DNA of 64,000 nt from Trichobilharzia regenti (GCA_944472135.2 OX235270.1:87119168-87183167), one strand, 5' to 3'. Counted from the first letter of the stretch, positions 22,585-35,945 are shown. Translations and numbers: made by a program. The notes: generated by a model not told the origin, from the sequence alone.

Positions 22585-24600
22585 AACAAACGTCTGCAGC
22601 TAGATACCTGTGAATCACAGAACAGCTCTCATCATTTCACCTACTCATCAGATCATTAGTTTCTTACTTCCTAAAGCCATCCTGATATGGTTTGTAGGGA
22701 ACATGAAACCGAGGCGAAAAACACAAAAATTCAGTTCCGTGACAAAAACGCAATATATGAACCGGGACTCCGCGGGGATTTAATGGCTCATATTCTAAAG
22801 AGGAGAATCTCTAGCTCACTGAGGAAAACTTTTATTGTAACAACACTAAGAGCGAAAGCCTCTGACCGCCCACTGATTCTAGCCAACTCGAAGGACAAAC
22901 CCCTCGTATGATCATTCAAATATGCATATGTCAATCAGTCCACCTGCTCGTGCCGACCTATGTACATAGGTCATTCTGCATCCATACCTTCACACAGTTA
23001 GAGTAAATCACTCAGAATAGCTGAAAAGGTGTCTTAATGTTTCAATTATCAGGGCCGTAAATAAAAACCTCGTCAACATCTGTCACAGAATCTCAACTGA
23101 CTCATCATTCACATTCATTTCGAAAAGTGAACGAAAATCTAACACAGTCAGTTTCCGACTTCGCCGAACTTCAGAAGCTGTCTCCATATGTATGGAATAA
23201 ACCGCATGTATGGGTTTAAAAGAAACTAATCCGACCTCTACATTTACCATGGTTCTAGTTCCTTCTCTTCTCATATATTTCATCTTCAGTTATAAATACT
23301 GCCAGTTGAATTTGCTTTCACACTTGTCCTGTGCGCACCTGTCTTGGTTAAAAACCACTTTACATATCACGCAGCTATTGTCTAATCTTGTGTAATTTTG
23401 TCGCTAAGTCCTTTGTAATCTGTGTTCATATCTTCAAACTTTCACATCAAGTTGAAAATTACTATCAGCTTTCACCCTCTTAGTTATCACATGGGTTTAA
23501 AGAATAACTGTAACTGTTCAAACCTATGCATACAAATACAGCTGTCAAGCTTTTAAGGATGAAATTGTCGAGATATCGTTACTGAGCTTCTACTGCACTT
23601 CCCTCTGATCTCCTGATGAGTATTTCCCACGGTTTGAAAATTAAACTGATTCACAAAAGTAGTGCACTACTTAAACAATGAAAATATTCGTGATCATGTC
23701 ATGTTGTGCACTAATAGTAAAAATAGCGTTAATTAGCACACACTACCAAACAATCAACTGAGAAGACAGGGAAATCAAACAGGCTCTATTATATGTGAAG
23801 ACAGTTAAAATATCTTAGTCACTGATAGGGTAGTTCCACTGATTTAATGACAGTGACACTAAGTACGTGACGCATCAACAGTTAATTGTTGACCGTCACG
23901 AATTAAACTGATACACCTGTCAATGAAGTTTGCATAATCAAACCAAATCAGTCTAGATTAACACAGAAAATTAGTTTAGATTTCAAGAGGAATCCTTGTG
24001 ACTGCTTTCTTCAAGGGTTTTACGCAGTTTTCAGACAGATAATTACTGTTCATAAAATCAAATAATTCATTATCAGTTTTATTCCACAGATTATGAGTTA
24101 TATTGTTAAAGTCACATTCTTATCATTGCAAGTGGGATTCTCAATCAACTGGTGTAAAATTATAGCACGCAACTGTGTATCACCAGTAGGTGATTTCGCA
24201 CTTAGTTTTGTTGAAACTGTAGGAAGGAGGTAAAACCAAACTTCTGTGTGTAGTAAGGATCTTTTCGAAAAATACAGATTATTTATTCGCTGAAGAAAAC
24301 TTGGTCAACTCATCTGGTAAAGTGTTGACTCACACAAAATGTGTCGGTTATGCAGCACTACTTAAACTCCTTATGAATACAAATAGAATAGATGCATCTC
24401 TCAGATGGACGTATTAAGTTACCAACTTATTCTCAGTTTACCGAATGAATTACTCATTGAAACAATCTAAGGTTGATAAGTCTGTGTATCGTGTTACCTG
24501 AATTTGTTGTGCCAGTTTGCGTGTACTTGCCAAAGCGCATACCTTAGATGAATAGTTTGTGACCACATATCCCTTTCGCCAAAATGTTTCGGATTTTGTA
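22585..24600 (+). mobile_element. Penelope-like element, GIY-YIG endonuclease end plus 3' region
   Basis: The frame at 22687-22911 reads GLRGDLMAHILKRRISSSLR, then KTFIVTTLRAKASDRPLILA. A second frame follows with STCSCRPMYIGHS, where YIG marks the GIY-YIG nuclease, and near 23.15 kb SFRLRRTSEAVSI, the end of that domain. Frameshifts and stops separate these blocks. About 1.3 kb of non-coding 3' sequence follows, including a module repeated at 38.2-38.7 kb. The whole unit is repeated inverted at 49.74-51.73 kb with few differences. A PLE would use the nuclease to prime reverse transcription at a DNA nick; this copy lacks an intact frame. Confidence 0.8.
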
Positions 24601-25329
24601 GACCATAATATCGTGGATTAGCTTTTCTCCTTTATATATTTCAAATTCTCATGAATGCAGAAATATATTGGGGAAATTTTTTATTTCACATATTATATAT
24701 ATATATATACATTAGAAGGGGATTTTTAGTACTCAACACTGGTGAAAGAGCTTTCAAAAAAACGTTACTTAGAAAAGGAATATTTTGAGTTTACATTGCT
24801 TCTTGTTCTAGTGAATTTTTGATGCATGAAAGGGAACTGATTATTCATGTTCCAAAATTATTCTTATGAAGATTTTCTCCTTGAAAATCGTGTGCATCTT
24901 CAGTAAGCAAAACAGAAATTTTCCAGGGTGAGGAAAGACAAACGAAAATCAGCATTGAGCACTTAGTATGGTTACTGTCTTGAAAGTATAACTAGCAAAA
25001 TAAATCTAAATAATGCATAGCCGATTGATGTGAGAGTTTAGTCCAAAATTAATGATATTCTGCTTTCACTTGTGACAATGAGGCTGTTATATACATAAAA
25101 CAAGCTTCTCCTTGGATCTGAAATTTCAGAAATGGTAAATACTCAAAGGAGACTGACAGCTGGAAGGCTTTCATAAGTACCAGATAATCACTTATTCAGT
25201 ATCTCTTACCTTCACACTTCTAATGATATTACAAACAGAAGAAACATAAACAATAAACGTAGCTTCAAATTATGTGCATGTTTTCGTTACTAGCCATCAG
25301 TTTTAAATTTTTACTAACTGGACATTTAA
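24601..25329. other. No gene; short AT tract at 24694-24709
   Basis: Nothing recognised other than the short dinucleotide run. Confidence 0.4.
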
Positions 25330-25690
25330 TTTGGAAGTACTGGACAGTTGTTTTATCCTAGTTTAGGACGCTTCAACACTATACACACTAGGGGTCGAAA
25401 ATACTACCTTCTGGTTACCAGGCATGTTCGTAGACCGTTCAGACACTGGGAGCTGACTTAGTAGTTAGTCCATGAATTCCAACTACTACCTATTAGTGAT
25501 CTTAACGTTACCAACCGACAGTATCACTGGCGAGTATTTTTCCTCATACCCGACTTGGTGGACTCTGTTGGTTGTGACTTCTCACGTGAGCTCCAGGCAG
25601 CATCTTTCTTTAGTTAGTCACTGGCGAGCATCAAATTGATTTTCAAGAGTTAGTTTGCAGGGATTTCATTTTTTACAGTTTCAATTGCAT
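25330..25690 (-). mobile_element. hammerhead SINE, decayed copy
   Basis: On the minus strand the hammerhead region is visible (stem II GTCC/GGAT with AAAA in place of GAAA, then CTGTCCAGTAC). The tRNA-like head around 25.39-25.45 kb and the 5' leader to about 25.62 kb follow. Beyond the leader, at 25.62-25.69 kb, is the tail of a further unit in the same orientation, as in a head-to-tail array. The core is heavily mutated. Confidence 0.65.
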
Positions 25691-25691
25691 T

Positions 25692-25890
25692 AAAATCACA
25701 ACTGGTAGAAGCTGGAATTGATGGGCAATTAGAATGGGTCCAAGTGGACAAATGGTGTACCAACTAGCCTCGTGGCTGAAAGACCGTTTCTGAAACCACA
25801 GTGGGTGTGTACTGGTAAACAGTCCCGAACTACTACAATACAGATGTGCAGTACTCAGAGATTTTCTAGTGCTACTTCAGACGATGTCAA
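25692..25890 (+). mobile_element. hammerhead SINE, decayed copy in opposite orientation
   Basis: Begins in the leader (ACTGGTAGAAGCTGG), then GGGTCC, a worn tRNA-like head and a hammerhead region at 25807-25856 (GTACTG, altered core GTAAACA, GTCC, then CAGTACTC). It directly abuts the minus-strand copy, giving a head-to-head pair. Confidence 0.65.
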
Positions 25891-28099
25891 CTCGCGATTA
25901 CAATGGGAATATCTTGTTTTAATTTCTTCCTTTAGACTAGATCTCTTATGAAACTGGCTTAAAATTAATGAATACTATATTTTATGGAGGAATAAATGTA
26001 AGACAATATTAAAAATCAATGTCTTAAGATGCAAACTTTACAATAATATCCACATTTTGAGGGCCACCTGTTGAATACCTGATGTAAACGGAGAATTCCA
26101 TGTAGTCGATATGATTACCTATCTAGTTAATTTATTGTTGCTCAGTTTTTACGACCAATAATAATGAATGAATTTCCGCATTGTATGCTGTTCAAAATCA
26201 TCTTCTTCCCAAATTAAATCATGTTGGAATTTAATTACTTACACCACTAATCAAATTATTTTCTCTAAAAATGTAATTCATTGAGGATAATTTACCAGAT
26301 AGAATACTGAAGAAATATCAAGGTGAAACTACAGGTATATTACAAAATTTATGAAAGATAAGCCAGTGGATGAAATCTTTGTTCAAACCCGATAATAATG
26401 TCACATATAAAGTGTTGAAATAAGCCCCTGCTAGCTAAAGTAGAAATAGAGTAAAATTTAGTCCACTACGGCTAATGTGAAAGCTGCTGCTTTGAGAAAA
26501 AGCGGCTAGATTAACCTAATGATGAGGGGATGACAATGCAACCAGTTTTAAATTCACAATCAAAGGAATGTTACTGTCCATATAAGTGGAATTCACTTCC
26601 ACTTAGTTTTCCTAATATGTGCCCTTGTAAACGGTTGATGGATGCATAGGTACAAAAGGCAGTTGACAAAAATGGATTCCGCCGTTATGGCTTTAACAAG
26701 TAGTGATTAGACTACAGGAGGCAGACTGCTATCACGGACCAGTCTGTCTTTCGTCTTAATTTTCATCGGCTAAAACGTTGCTTTTTTGTATCGAACCCAC
26801 ACCCTAGCAATATATGTATACGATAAAGACATAATATTAGTACATTCTATAAATAGGGAAAATAGACTCATTTTATTTTTGTTTTCTGATGTACAGACAA
26901 CTAAATCGAGTGTCTGAGTAAAGCACAACGAAGTGAATGGTTTTCATTTTCAATACTGAAAGCTGATTGTAGTTTAAATCAAAGAATATACACTTGTCAA
27001 ATAACAGGCGATCACTCATCATTTAGCGACAATATATTGATATTCATTACTAACTGAAGTATTATTCATAAAGCAATTAATTAGTACATATTTTAAACAA
27101 ATTGTCCCTGCTTCATAAATTCCATTCACATTTTTGCTATATTTAATAGCCTTTAGTATACAAATACAGTTTTGTTGTTTGTAGTTCTCTAAGTATTTGT
27201 GCAGAGTTTCAGTGAAGCTACAAATCCCATAGATTACAATCCATTGTAGCCCTTAGGAGATTACTGACAGGATGGCTAGACGGTAATTAAATGTCATACA
27301 GTTAAAGAAACAATTACATACCGCTTATTCAAATGACACGCGTATACAGACCTTGATGATGGGATTGAAATTATTATATAGGTGACAGCTTTATTCACAG
27401 GAAGGCTTGTTAGTAGTCTGCCGACCAATGTTTTGATAAACCAGTCGTTAACTAAACAATGTATATTTGGAAATATGGAACGGCAGTATTTATATTTGCT
27501 TAAAAAACTGTTACTCCTTGATACGATTACGAGCAATAAATTATTCTTGAAACGTCATCAGTAAATAATTCTGTATCACTGCACGCTTTTATGAAGTGCA
27601 TTTACTGCATGATAGAACTATACTCTATCATAGTGCCCAAGTTTTATTCTTATGTCAGTCAAACTGTCTAACGCGTATCAAAAGTTCGGGTCAAATAAAG
27701 GAAACATTTTAATACTCGATACTGATTTACATATGTCTAGTACAAATCTGCAAGTAATCTTTTGTTCGTCATCTCCATGGACATCCTTCTAATATCACAC
27801 TCACCTGGAACCAGCGAATTACATGGCGTATGCATTTTCTTCCATACATTTTCAGATATTTCCTACGACAAATGAAACCAATGAAAATTTATCTCAAGTT
27901 CTATAATCTTTACTGCTGACGTAAGGGCTTCAGCAATACATATCCATTTCACTCTGCAGCTAGCTCCATGGCTGTACACAAAATTTCATTTCCACTTCAC
28001 TTATTTTCCCCTTTTTTAACCTCTGATTCCAACCAAAATTGTCGCTTCCTATTCAATTTCCACTGAACGGCTCAGTATCTGATGTCACTTGATTATCTA
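25891..28099. other. 2.2 kb without a recognised gene; PLE-like module at about 27.53-27.66 kb
   Basis: No coding signal. Near 27.55 kb CTTGAAACGTCATCAGTAAA matches the dispersed module at 22.1 kb, followed by a shared GCCCAAGTTTTATT-like block. Confidence 0.45.
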
Positions 28100-28790
28100 C
28101 TAAGAAAACATCCACTGACCCCTTTTCCTTTCAGTACATTTTTGGGGCAGTAGCTTCCGGCCTTCCAGACTTCCCTACTACTTATCCTCTCCAGCCAACC
28201 ATCTGATATTAATCATCCATCCAGCGAAGGCAAGTTTTAATGGAAGCAGGCAGTAACCTGCTGAGAATGCTTTTCATGACGTATGCGCCAAGTGACTGAA
28301 CCACATAAAAGCACTAAGTATTTTGACGTTAATGTTGAAAAGCCGAATGCTGTTACTTGTGCCGAGTTTTGTAGATCTCCACACTGATTTCATAGCAGTG
28401 GGCACCTCTTTGGTTTTGTCAATTCAATCCTTTATAGTTCTGACATCCTTACCTAAGCTGTGTGTGCTGGTAGTAGATTCAAGAGTCTTTTGAAATGATC
28501 AGCTCAGCATTTCATTTGTTCCGTCTATCTGGTAATTCGATTTGTTCTACCATCGTTCACTAATGAACAGAAACGTGTGAATATAGCTTGCCTTTCTTTC
28601 AAATGGATCTTGTCTTTGTGATCCTGAAGAAGAATTGTTCATAGTGCATGATAGCCTTCGGTGCCTTTGATGATACCATGATGGCCATACTTACAATGTG
28701 ACTGTAAGTGTCATTCATGTAGCTGGAGTAGATTGCTGGCTAACTGATTGACTGAATTTTTCCGCAGAACTTGGCGTGCAAATACAGAAG
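28100..28790 (-). mobile_element. RTE retrotransposon relic, internally deleted
   Basis: The right part (28.62-28.77 kb), read on the minus strand, gives the N-terminal endonuclease region (SIYSSYMNDTYSHIV, then AIMVSSKAPKA), matching the copy at 54.5-54.6 kb. The left part (28.1-28.6 kb) matches the RT part of the copy at 52.8-53.6 kb. The roughly 0.9 kb separating these parts in the 52.5-54.7 kb copy is absent, so this copy has an internal deletion. Many stops. Confidence 0.65.
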
Positions 28791-29029
28791 AAAGGGAGAA
28801 AGAATTGATCCAAAAGTACTTTAATTAGGAAAAATGTGAAGAAGAATGCAAATTAATAATGGGAAAACAACAGGGTTTTAGTGGAGATGACAGATTACAA
28901 AGAGCGAATATATCTGCCTCATTGAGAGGGATTTTGAGACAAATCACCAATCGTGTCTAACCATTGATTCTTTAAAATCCAGAGGACCCCAACCAGAAAG
29001 TTTATACCCCCTTACGTGACTTAAACTAA
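28791..29029. other. unassigned spacer between two RTE relics
   Basis: No motif recognised; may include decayed element ends. Confidence 0.35.
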
Positions 29030-29884
29030 CTGTCAACGATTTCACAGGCTGATGACAAGTCTTGGTTTGACCACTCTTAACTCGTTTTTAACCTATGCTA
29101 TGTAAGCCAGCATTACCGATGAGGAAGGTGGTGGTTTGGAATGAGTAACACGTGTCCTAACTGTCTCAGTCAATGTAATTCCACAACCTCATCGACTGGT
29201 TTTCTCTCCTTACATAGCACTCTAAGGCAAACCATAATAATACCATAAATTCCACTTGATACGGGAGACAGGCTGGAAATATCTGTGGTCAGAGATGGAT
29301 AGCTTTTTCGTATCTCCAACCTTCAGTGGCTATGTCTTGCACCCACAAAAAAATACAGTAGACTGCAACTCAGCAAACTCATCTTTTCACTGAAATCTGA
29401 ATATCACACCTGCACAAGAGATGGCGTAAGATGTCAAATGCTACATCAGCCTTTTATATGCGTGCTGAGATTTTGTCAGCCATCAGTTCATCAGGTCTGA
29501 TTAGACTTTCCGAATAAGCGAGGTGGTCAAGAAGCTCTACCATCTCACTCCCTATCTTCAAGCTAGAAGCGAGTGCATTTCAGGAGTGAATCCTATGTCG
29601 AAGATTGGGAGATTATTACCCCCCCCCTGTCGTCACACATTCCTAACACTTCTGTAGTACTATGAATCATTGTCATAAGATGGTTGAAGGGAATCGGCAG
29701 GACTCTTGGACCTAGATTTCCTGCTTGTTGATAATCTGCAGTCTGCACCAAGCAAAGGTCTAGACATAGGATACTAGTTACTTACTACCTAGTATTCAAC
29801 CGAAGTATTCAATACAGTCCTACAGGCTATCAGTTGCGAGCAGGTCGCTATTCCTCCCTAACCTTCCGTCTTCTCCAGGTTTAG
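29030..29884 (-). mobile_element. SR2-like RTE retrotransposon relic
   Basis: On the minus strand, frames give IGSEMVELLDHLAYSESLI, then DKISARI and FDILRHLLCRCDIQIS. These align with EHVDHFTYLGSCIS, DEISARIRKG and NLRHLWRRRDIRLS in the plus-strand copy at 11.2-12.1 kb. The 3' end near 29.03-29.1 kb (CTTGTCATCAGCC, then GTTGACAG) also aligns. YADD is not recognisable, and a run of nine C bases near 29.62 kb interrupts the upstream part. Non-functional. Confidence 0.75.
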
Positions 29885-31214
29885 TACCAGCTAGTAAATT
29901 AATAATCTAGTAATGTATGTGAGATTTCCAAAGAATTTCTAACATTAAAGTTTCGAACGAAGCTAAAACCACTTATAACTGTTGATTTCGATAAGATTAC
30001 TACCAATAATTATCACTAAATATAGAAACAACTCAAAGAAACTGAAAAATTCGAGCATTTTAGATTGCAGCCTATTATCATTAATTATGAGAAAAACTCC
30101 GGTATTCAAGTACTGACTTTCTGATGTTGCCTGAAGCATATTAAATAAAACAGACATTTACAAATAATACTAGTACATCTATACAGCTAACCAGTTTGTC
30201 TTAAAGTACCGGGTTGAGGTATAATTATATTTACTTATGAATGTACTTAGGTTTATTTTGTAGTTGCTTTGTGCCTTTTCACTTTTGGACTAACGCGTTA
30301 GGATACAGACTAACTTTAAGCCTTGTGAATCGTTTAACCTGCTTCCTGTATTGTAAGAGTTTAAATGAAACATACCAGTAGGCCACACAAAAACATGGGA
30401 AGTCCATTTTAAAAAAAAATGCAGACATCTTCCTCTCCACAGTTTACTGACCCAGTTTTATTTCCTGCTTCTGAAAATTTTGTGATTGCATGTTATTTTA
30501 ATTACTAATTATAAAATACTTGATGGTGACGTAATCGGAAGAGAAGATACTCCAAACCGAACACTAAGCATGTCCCAATTACTCCCGGTTTTCCTGAAAT
30601 TTAGGGAAAAGAAAACTCAAATCATCAATTGTAAACGTTGCCCAGTAAACATACCATGAAATTATGTTTTTTACGTGATATACAACTGATAACAAGCAAT
30701 CTAACTGAAGAACTTAAGGAAAACTGTTTAATACATTTTTATCCGTTTGCATTTGAAGTCACAAGTGATAATTTGAATATGTTGACTACCTTGTTATCAT
30801 TAAAGCGGAATAAGGCAGTCATACAAAACGGTATTGCAGAAGCTCACCAACTGGGAATTAGGACTCTACGGCAAAATTTCCATTTCTTTTTTGAATGAGA
30901 TACCAGCCATTAGATTTATTACTAACAGACCCTTGGTAATTCACTTTTTTGAGTACATACTAATTCGACAGCAGAACACTAAAAATGGTTAAATACAACT
31001 CATGTCTCTTTGACTTAGGGTTTTGGAAATAACAGTAATACATCCCCTTTGAATTGTGTAGGCATTTTTTTGTTTCTGTTGTTTTTGATTTTCTTAGTGA
31101 ATTGTAAATATATTAAACTACTTTTAACTTGTTTTCACTTCTTATAAAAATCATATTAAGCTGCCGAATTAGTTAATTATAATTAAAATATACATTATTC
31201 ATTGTATTCATTTA
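29885..31214. other. No gene recognised
   Basis: AT-rich. An 86-codon frame (30638-30898) has no recognisable domain and ordinary local composition; I treat it as chance. Confidence 0.45.
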
Positions 31215-31420
31215 CATAGGGCTTCAAGCTAGAGCTTTGAAGTTTCTGTAGAGGTTGTATTTATCATTATAACGGGACGAGGTTGCTAACTCTATGCCAG
31301 TCTTCCCTCTTTATCAATCTTATTACTGGCCTAACAAAGTGAAGGAGTGTGTCGGCCGGGGATCGAATGCTAGACCACTTGCGTGATTGGCAAACATTCT
31401 GCCACCATGCCACCGACGCA
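31215..31420 (-). mobile_element. tRNA-headed SINE, family 1, diverged copy
   Basis: Minus-strand head starts GCGTCGGTGGCATGGTGGCA, box B is decayed (CATTCGATCCCCGGCCGACA order preserved), then the family-1 body with the TTACTGG and AGAGG blocks, and the tail up to GAAGCCCTATG. More mutated than the 8.2 kb and 52.3 kb copies; no clear target-site duplication. Confidence 0.8.
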
Positions 31421-33280
31421 CTACTAAAATATATGGTTACTGAATTATGTTCTGAAACTGCAGTGTGACTGAATTCTTGTCCGAAATGTTTGACCCAAAT
31501 TTCTGGGTCTATCATCACCTCACAGACTGCCTTGCTGATACCATGCTTCTGCCTGAAAGTTACTAAGATTAGGTGAAGCATCTTCCACGTTTTGTTTAAC
31601 GCGGCTTCTGTTCATTTGTCACACCAAATTTCTGACCAAAAGACTTCATGTTCCCTCTGTGTGAGAATAGTCATTTGTTTAATGTACTTGTTATTTGCAA
31701 GAATGTTGGAACCGAGATAAAAAAGGAGAAAACTCTCAGAAACTCAGTGTATTTGGCCAGAAATTAATTTGAAATTTTCACATGTTCTTGTGAGTGCAGT
31801 TGGCATACCTCTTTATTTTATGTAGGGCCAGCACCTAGTCTTATGTTTAATTCAGTTCAATATTTGGCCACAGCATCATGTACCATTCAACTGTTCTCAG
31901 AAGCTTCTTCGGGGAAACATTTATGATGACCACTGAATCTCAGAATAAAGCTATCTCCCAAAAATGCATAATGAGAGTGCAGGTAATTGCTCAGAGACTG
32001 GTGGAGCCCTGTATGTACCTGTTTCAGCAATAGGTTACAGTCTTGTGACTTATCTGGATGCAGGTTTGAGAAGCAGAAAAAGGATGCCGTGAAGTACTAC
32101 AACCATAGTTGTTTCGAAAGCCGGTGCTGGGTAGACATAGGTTGTAGTTTATGCAATGCTTTTTTAATCTTACCTACTGCCGTCTAGTTCACGGTTATAA
32201 TCTTAACTAATTCAAAAGTTATGGGAGTTTTCTGATGGGATTATGACCCATAGGTTACTAGTGAAACATCTTCAGTAAATAAATAACGCTTCAGTGCTGC
32301 AGTATATCCTTTCCTGAAAGCATACCGCAACACTTTACCAGACTTCTGTGCTTATATCAGTGACAAATGTTATTTGAGGTGAAATTCTGTTGTAAAAAAT
32401 CAAATATAAATGCACAGTCTAACCACGAAAATTGCAATTTACAAAAACACTGCTTGAGAGATGTTTCACCTTCAGATAATCCTTATTCTCCATTATAATT
32501 AACTTAAATGATCAAAAGGAATCTCCGCGAATACTTTATGTATTTTAGTGGAGTTTTCTTTTTATATGAGAACGCAGTTGTCATAAGTTTTTCACTCATA
32601 TCTAACACCGGTGATAAAATGAACTCTGCAGTGATCCTCTTTCATCATTTTTGTTACTCAGGAAGGAATTACATGTTTGTCAAAATAAAGAAACCATACG
32701 TTGGCACTCATAAAAATGTCTGAACGATTTTAAAAATGCATTTATTTTTGTGGTAATTTCTTCATCATATTCTTATTCATCCTAACCAAAACTTCCATCA
32801 TATAATGCATAATGTTTGGAAATTATTTTGATCAGTGTTAGGAACATAAAATATGGTATGTTGTCTCTTTTCGGTTTGAAAGTGATTGGCATTGCGTTGA
32901 AGCAAAATGCATATTTTCTTTAAGATTTTTTGGATCAGTAATAAGGAAAGCTTGATCCACTGAGTATCGAAAAATCTTGACTTTTCTTATACTTATGCAA
33001 AAATACTTCTACTTGCTTTCAAATGACAGATAAGAAATCGGTAAGATAATCCTTTAGAAGCTACAGTGCATACTTTGTATTAATTTTGGCAAACTATCTA
33101 AACCGTTTCACTGAATTTTAATCCATCATGTATTTGTTTCAGCTGTTTTATCGCCAGAAGTTTTGAAAAATCGAATACAAATGAAAGACAAAAACTCTAG
33201 TTTAACAAAATAAATTCAGAAATTTGTTTTAACTAGTTAACCTTGTATGTTAAATTCACGCTAACAACTTCAGTTCTGTT
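31421..33280. other. 1.9 kb without a recognised gene
   Basis: Short frames only. Composition is less AT-rich around 31.45-32.2 kb, so it may be an unrecognised repeat, but I see no diagnostic motif. Confidence 0.4.
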
Positions 33281-33671
33281 TCAGGATTTCATCATGAGCT
33301 GACATCACTTAGACAACCATTGGAAAACCTGGGAGTACTGGAGAGCTGTTTCGTCCTAGTTTGGGACTCTTCACCAGTACGCACCCACCGGGATTCGAAC
33401 CCAGGACCTTCCGGTTACAAGGCGAGCTCGTATACCATTGAGCTACTGGGACCCGATCCAATGGTCCTTGAATTCTAACTTCTACCAATTCACGACATAG
33501 CGCAACCGCTAACCAATGTCATCGGCGAGTATTTGTCCTCACACCTGACCGGCTGCACCTTAATGGTCACGACTTCCTACTGGAACCCAGGTAACTACCT
33601 ACCTGAATAGGGCCAGTCGCCAGTGAGCATCTCATCGGTATTCAAGTGATGGTTTGTAGGGCTTTGATTTG
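33281..33671 (-). mobile_element. hammerhead SINE, near-complete copy
   Basis: Minus strand: leader, then GGGTCCCAGTAGCTCAATGG, the tRNA-like head with box B (GGGTTCGAATCCC), the hammerhead module, and the 3' end reading GTGATGTCAGCTCATGATG. Immediately upstream on the same strand is the tail of another unit (33.67-33.71 kb), so the locus has a head-to-tail arrangement. The direct repeat of about 33 bp shared by the two unit ends could instead be an unusually long target-site duplication. Confidence 0.8.
33334..33380 (-). ncRNA. hammerhead ribozyme module, core altered
   Basis: Stem I GTACTG, core GTGAAGA (C3 changed to G, as in the 20.9 kb copy), stem II GTCC/GGAC, GAAA, CAGCTCTC, then CAGTAC closing stem I exactly. 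Stems are intact; the core change predicts loss of cleavage. Confidence 0.7.
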
Positions 33672-33706
33672 TTTCAGGATTTCATCATGAGCTGACATCA
33701 CTTGAA
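33672..33706 (-). repeat. tail fragment of a second hammerhead unit
   Basis: Repeats, in the same orientation, the 3' end found at 33281-33315 (GATTTCATCATGAGCTGACA on the plus strand). Confidence 0.8.
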
Positions 33707-35789
33707 CTTCAGTTTTGGCCTAGGATAGATTAAATCTACTCAAGAGTAGCCTGATATTCATGATTAAAGTTAACCTCACCACAGAAAAAAGAATAAAGTG
33801 TTTTATAAAAGAATAAATTCACTTCGTCTCAGTATCAAAGAGAAAGAGAAACGCAAAATAGTATGTGAATCACAATAGCTTAGAAAATAGCCTCTTTTCT
33901 TTTTATTTATATTTAATTCAGTGCTTAGACTGATCAGTGAAGTTAAAGGAAAGGCGGATGAATCAATCTGCTGGGAAGGAAAAAGCCGATACCTCGTCGG
34001 ACAAAAATCTTGGCTGATGTTACGTAATTCGACTATTTAAAAAAGTCTCTTCATTGAGACAGACAGCTAAATGAGCGAAATAACAATTTTTGGAGTACAT
34101 ATCTTCATTCAGAATAACAGAAACCAGATCACACTATAAATTTCAGGTCTTTGATAAATCGAAATACTTCTTCACGTAACACACAGCACAGAATGTTGTC
34201 CCTATTAAATGTATATATTAAATTTAAAGAAATTATGCTAAGCCTTATATCTGTTGTCACAACTTCAGTAGGGATACTATTTGACTTTTAGTAATTTCAT
34301 CTTTACAGCCAGAGTAAGATAAAAAGGCAAGATGGAAAGAGCTTCTTTCGAAATACCTCCAAAGACTTTTTAATTAACTGTCTACCTCATTCCAAAGAAT
34401 TACACATAGATGTTGAAACTGAATATTATTATAATACAGCAATTATTTCAAGAAAAATATTTTGTTGGTGGACTTGAAGCACAAGTGACTAAATAAAAAG
34501 TAGAACTTTTAAAGCTTATGGACAGATACTTAACAGTCTCTCCGAGATCCTTTACTTCCTCTTTCTCTAATCTGTTTACAACTAATACTTGATCGGTATA
34601 CTTAATTCTGTTCGTAACTAATCGATAAACACATTCTCCACATAAAATTATAAAGGTGTGACTTCTGGATACAAAGAAAAAATATGTGAAAAAAGCGACA
34701 ATTCACAAATGATCACCCTACGCAGTGCATTCACTGACAGTTTTTTAAATTTCTGCCACTTTAATCATAAGTAAAACGTAATGTGATATATATGATCAAC
34801 AGCAGTTGCTTGTATAATTGTGCCTTCGACCACCGGCCTTGATGGTCCTGAAGATACTTGTGAAGTTATCATGATACCTCAATAAGTAAAACTCAGAACA
34901 TATATTCCTTATCAGATGGTGTCATTTGAAGTACTGACCATTTGTAGGTATCCTTCAACCATTCTCAGAAGGCTTAAACGCTAAACAGTTTGGAGGCTCC
35001 CAAAAGATCAAAGTTTATGTAAAACGTTTCCGCATACTGAAAGCTTATATCACCTTGATGTTTCATGAATCACTAAGTCTCTGAGTGCTGATATATTTTC
35101 AAAATTAGGTACATTCAATTCTGTATGAATGATCATAATCAAGCGTACAATCAGTCGATGTGCCTAGATTCATAATGTTTAGTAGGGCTTTATTTACTGA
35201 GACGTTGTTAAAATGATATTTGATGGCCACATTAACGCAGCACTGACGTTTGAGGTGTCCAGCATTGGAGTGTTTCATTTTGGGTTTCGATATTTGTTAA
35301 CTTGTTTCATTTCTCAACAGATGTTAAATAATTACTTAGATTTTCCCGATATTCTAATCAGATTACTTACAAAGCAGAAGCCAGCTGTAACACACTTCAG
35401 TTCAGCACAATTACTTCGCATTTACATGGTACGAACAATATAATATACTTATACACAGTAGTTACCTTCCTAGTTGTATCTTGAACACAGTCGATGACAA
35501 ATCGAAAGAACAAGAGGAAAGTTAAGGGATCTTATTTAACCTTATGGTAAGTGTTAGTACAACCACATAAAGAACTTTCACAGTTAACGGGTTAGGGATT
35601 TTTCTAAGCTTCTCTATGGAATGTGATTTCAGTTGTATCAGTGTAGTGTATATATGGGTTTCTACTGTTAAAAGTAAATCTATTTCCTAATTTGCATGAA
35701 TATGTAAACATTGCATGGGCAACCTAACTGCACCATAAAGTAAGGGAATAGTCCGGTTAGCATACATAAATGGAGCAGCTTTTTAGGAG
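33707..35789. other. 2.1 kb without a recognised gene
   Basis: AT-rich; a 76-codon frame at 35213-35443 has no recognisable domain. Confidence 0.4.
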
Positions 35790-35945
35790 TAACAATTTAA
35801 CCGGGTTCGAATCCCCGTGGGTGCATACTCCTGGAGAGTCCCAGACTAGGACGAAACAGCTGTCCAGTACTCCCAGGTTTTCCAATGGTTCTCTAAGTGA
35901 TTTCAGCTCATGATGAAATCCTGAAAACAATTTAACAACTTGAAA
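35790..35945 (+). mobile_element. hammerhead SINE, 3' half
   Basis: Starts inside the tRNA-like head (box B GGGTTCGAATCCC at 35803-35815) and runs through the hammerhead to the 3' end (AGCTCATGATGAAATCCTG). The 5' part of the head and the leader are missing, so it is 5'-truncated. Confidence 0.8.
35823..35875 (+). ncRNA. hammerhead ribozyme module, different core lesion
   Basis: Core CTGGAGA keeps C3 but changes A6 to G; stem II GTCC/GGAC, GAAA, CAGCTGTC, CAGTACTCC. Stem I pairs less well here than in the 33.3 kb copy. Predicted impaired. Confidence 0.65.
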
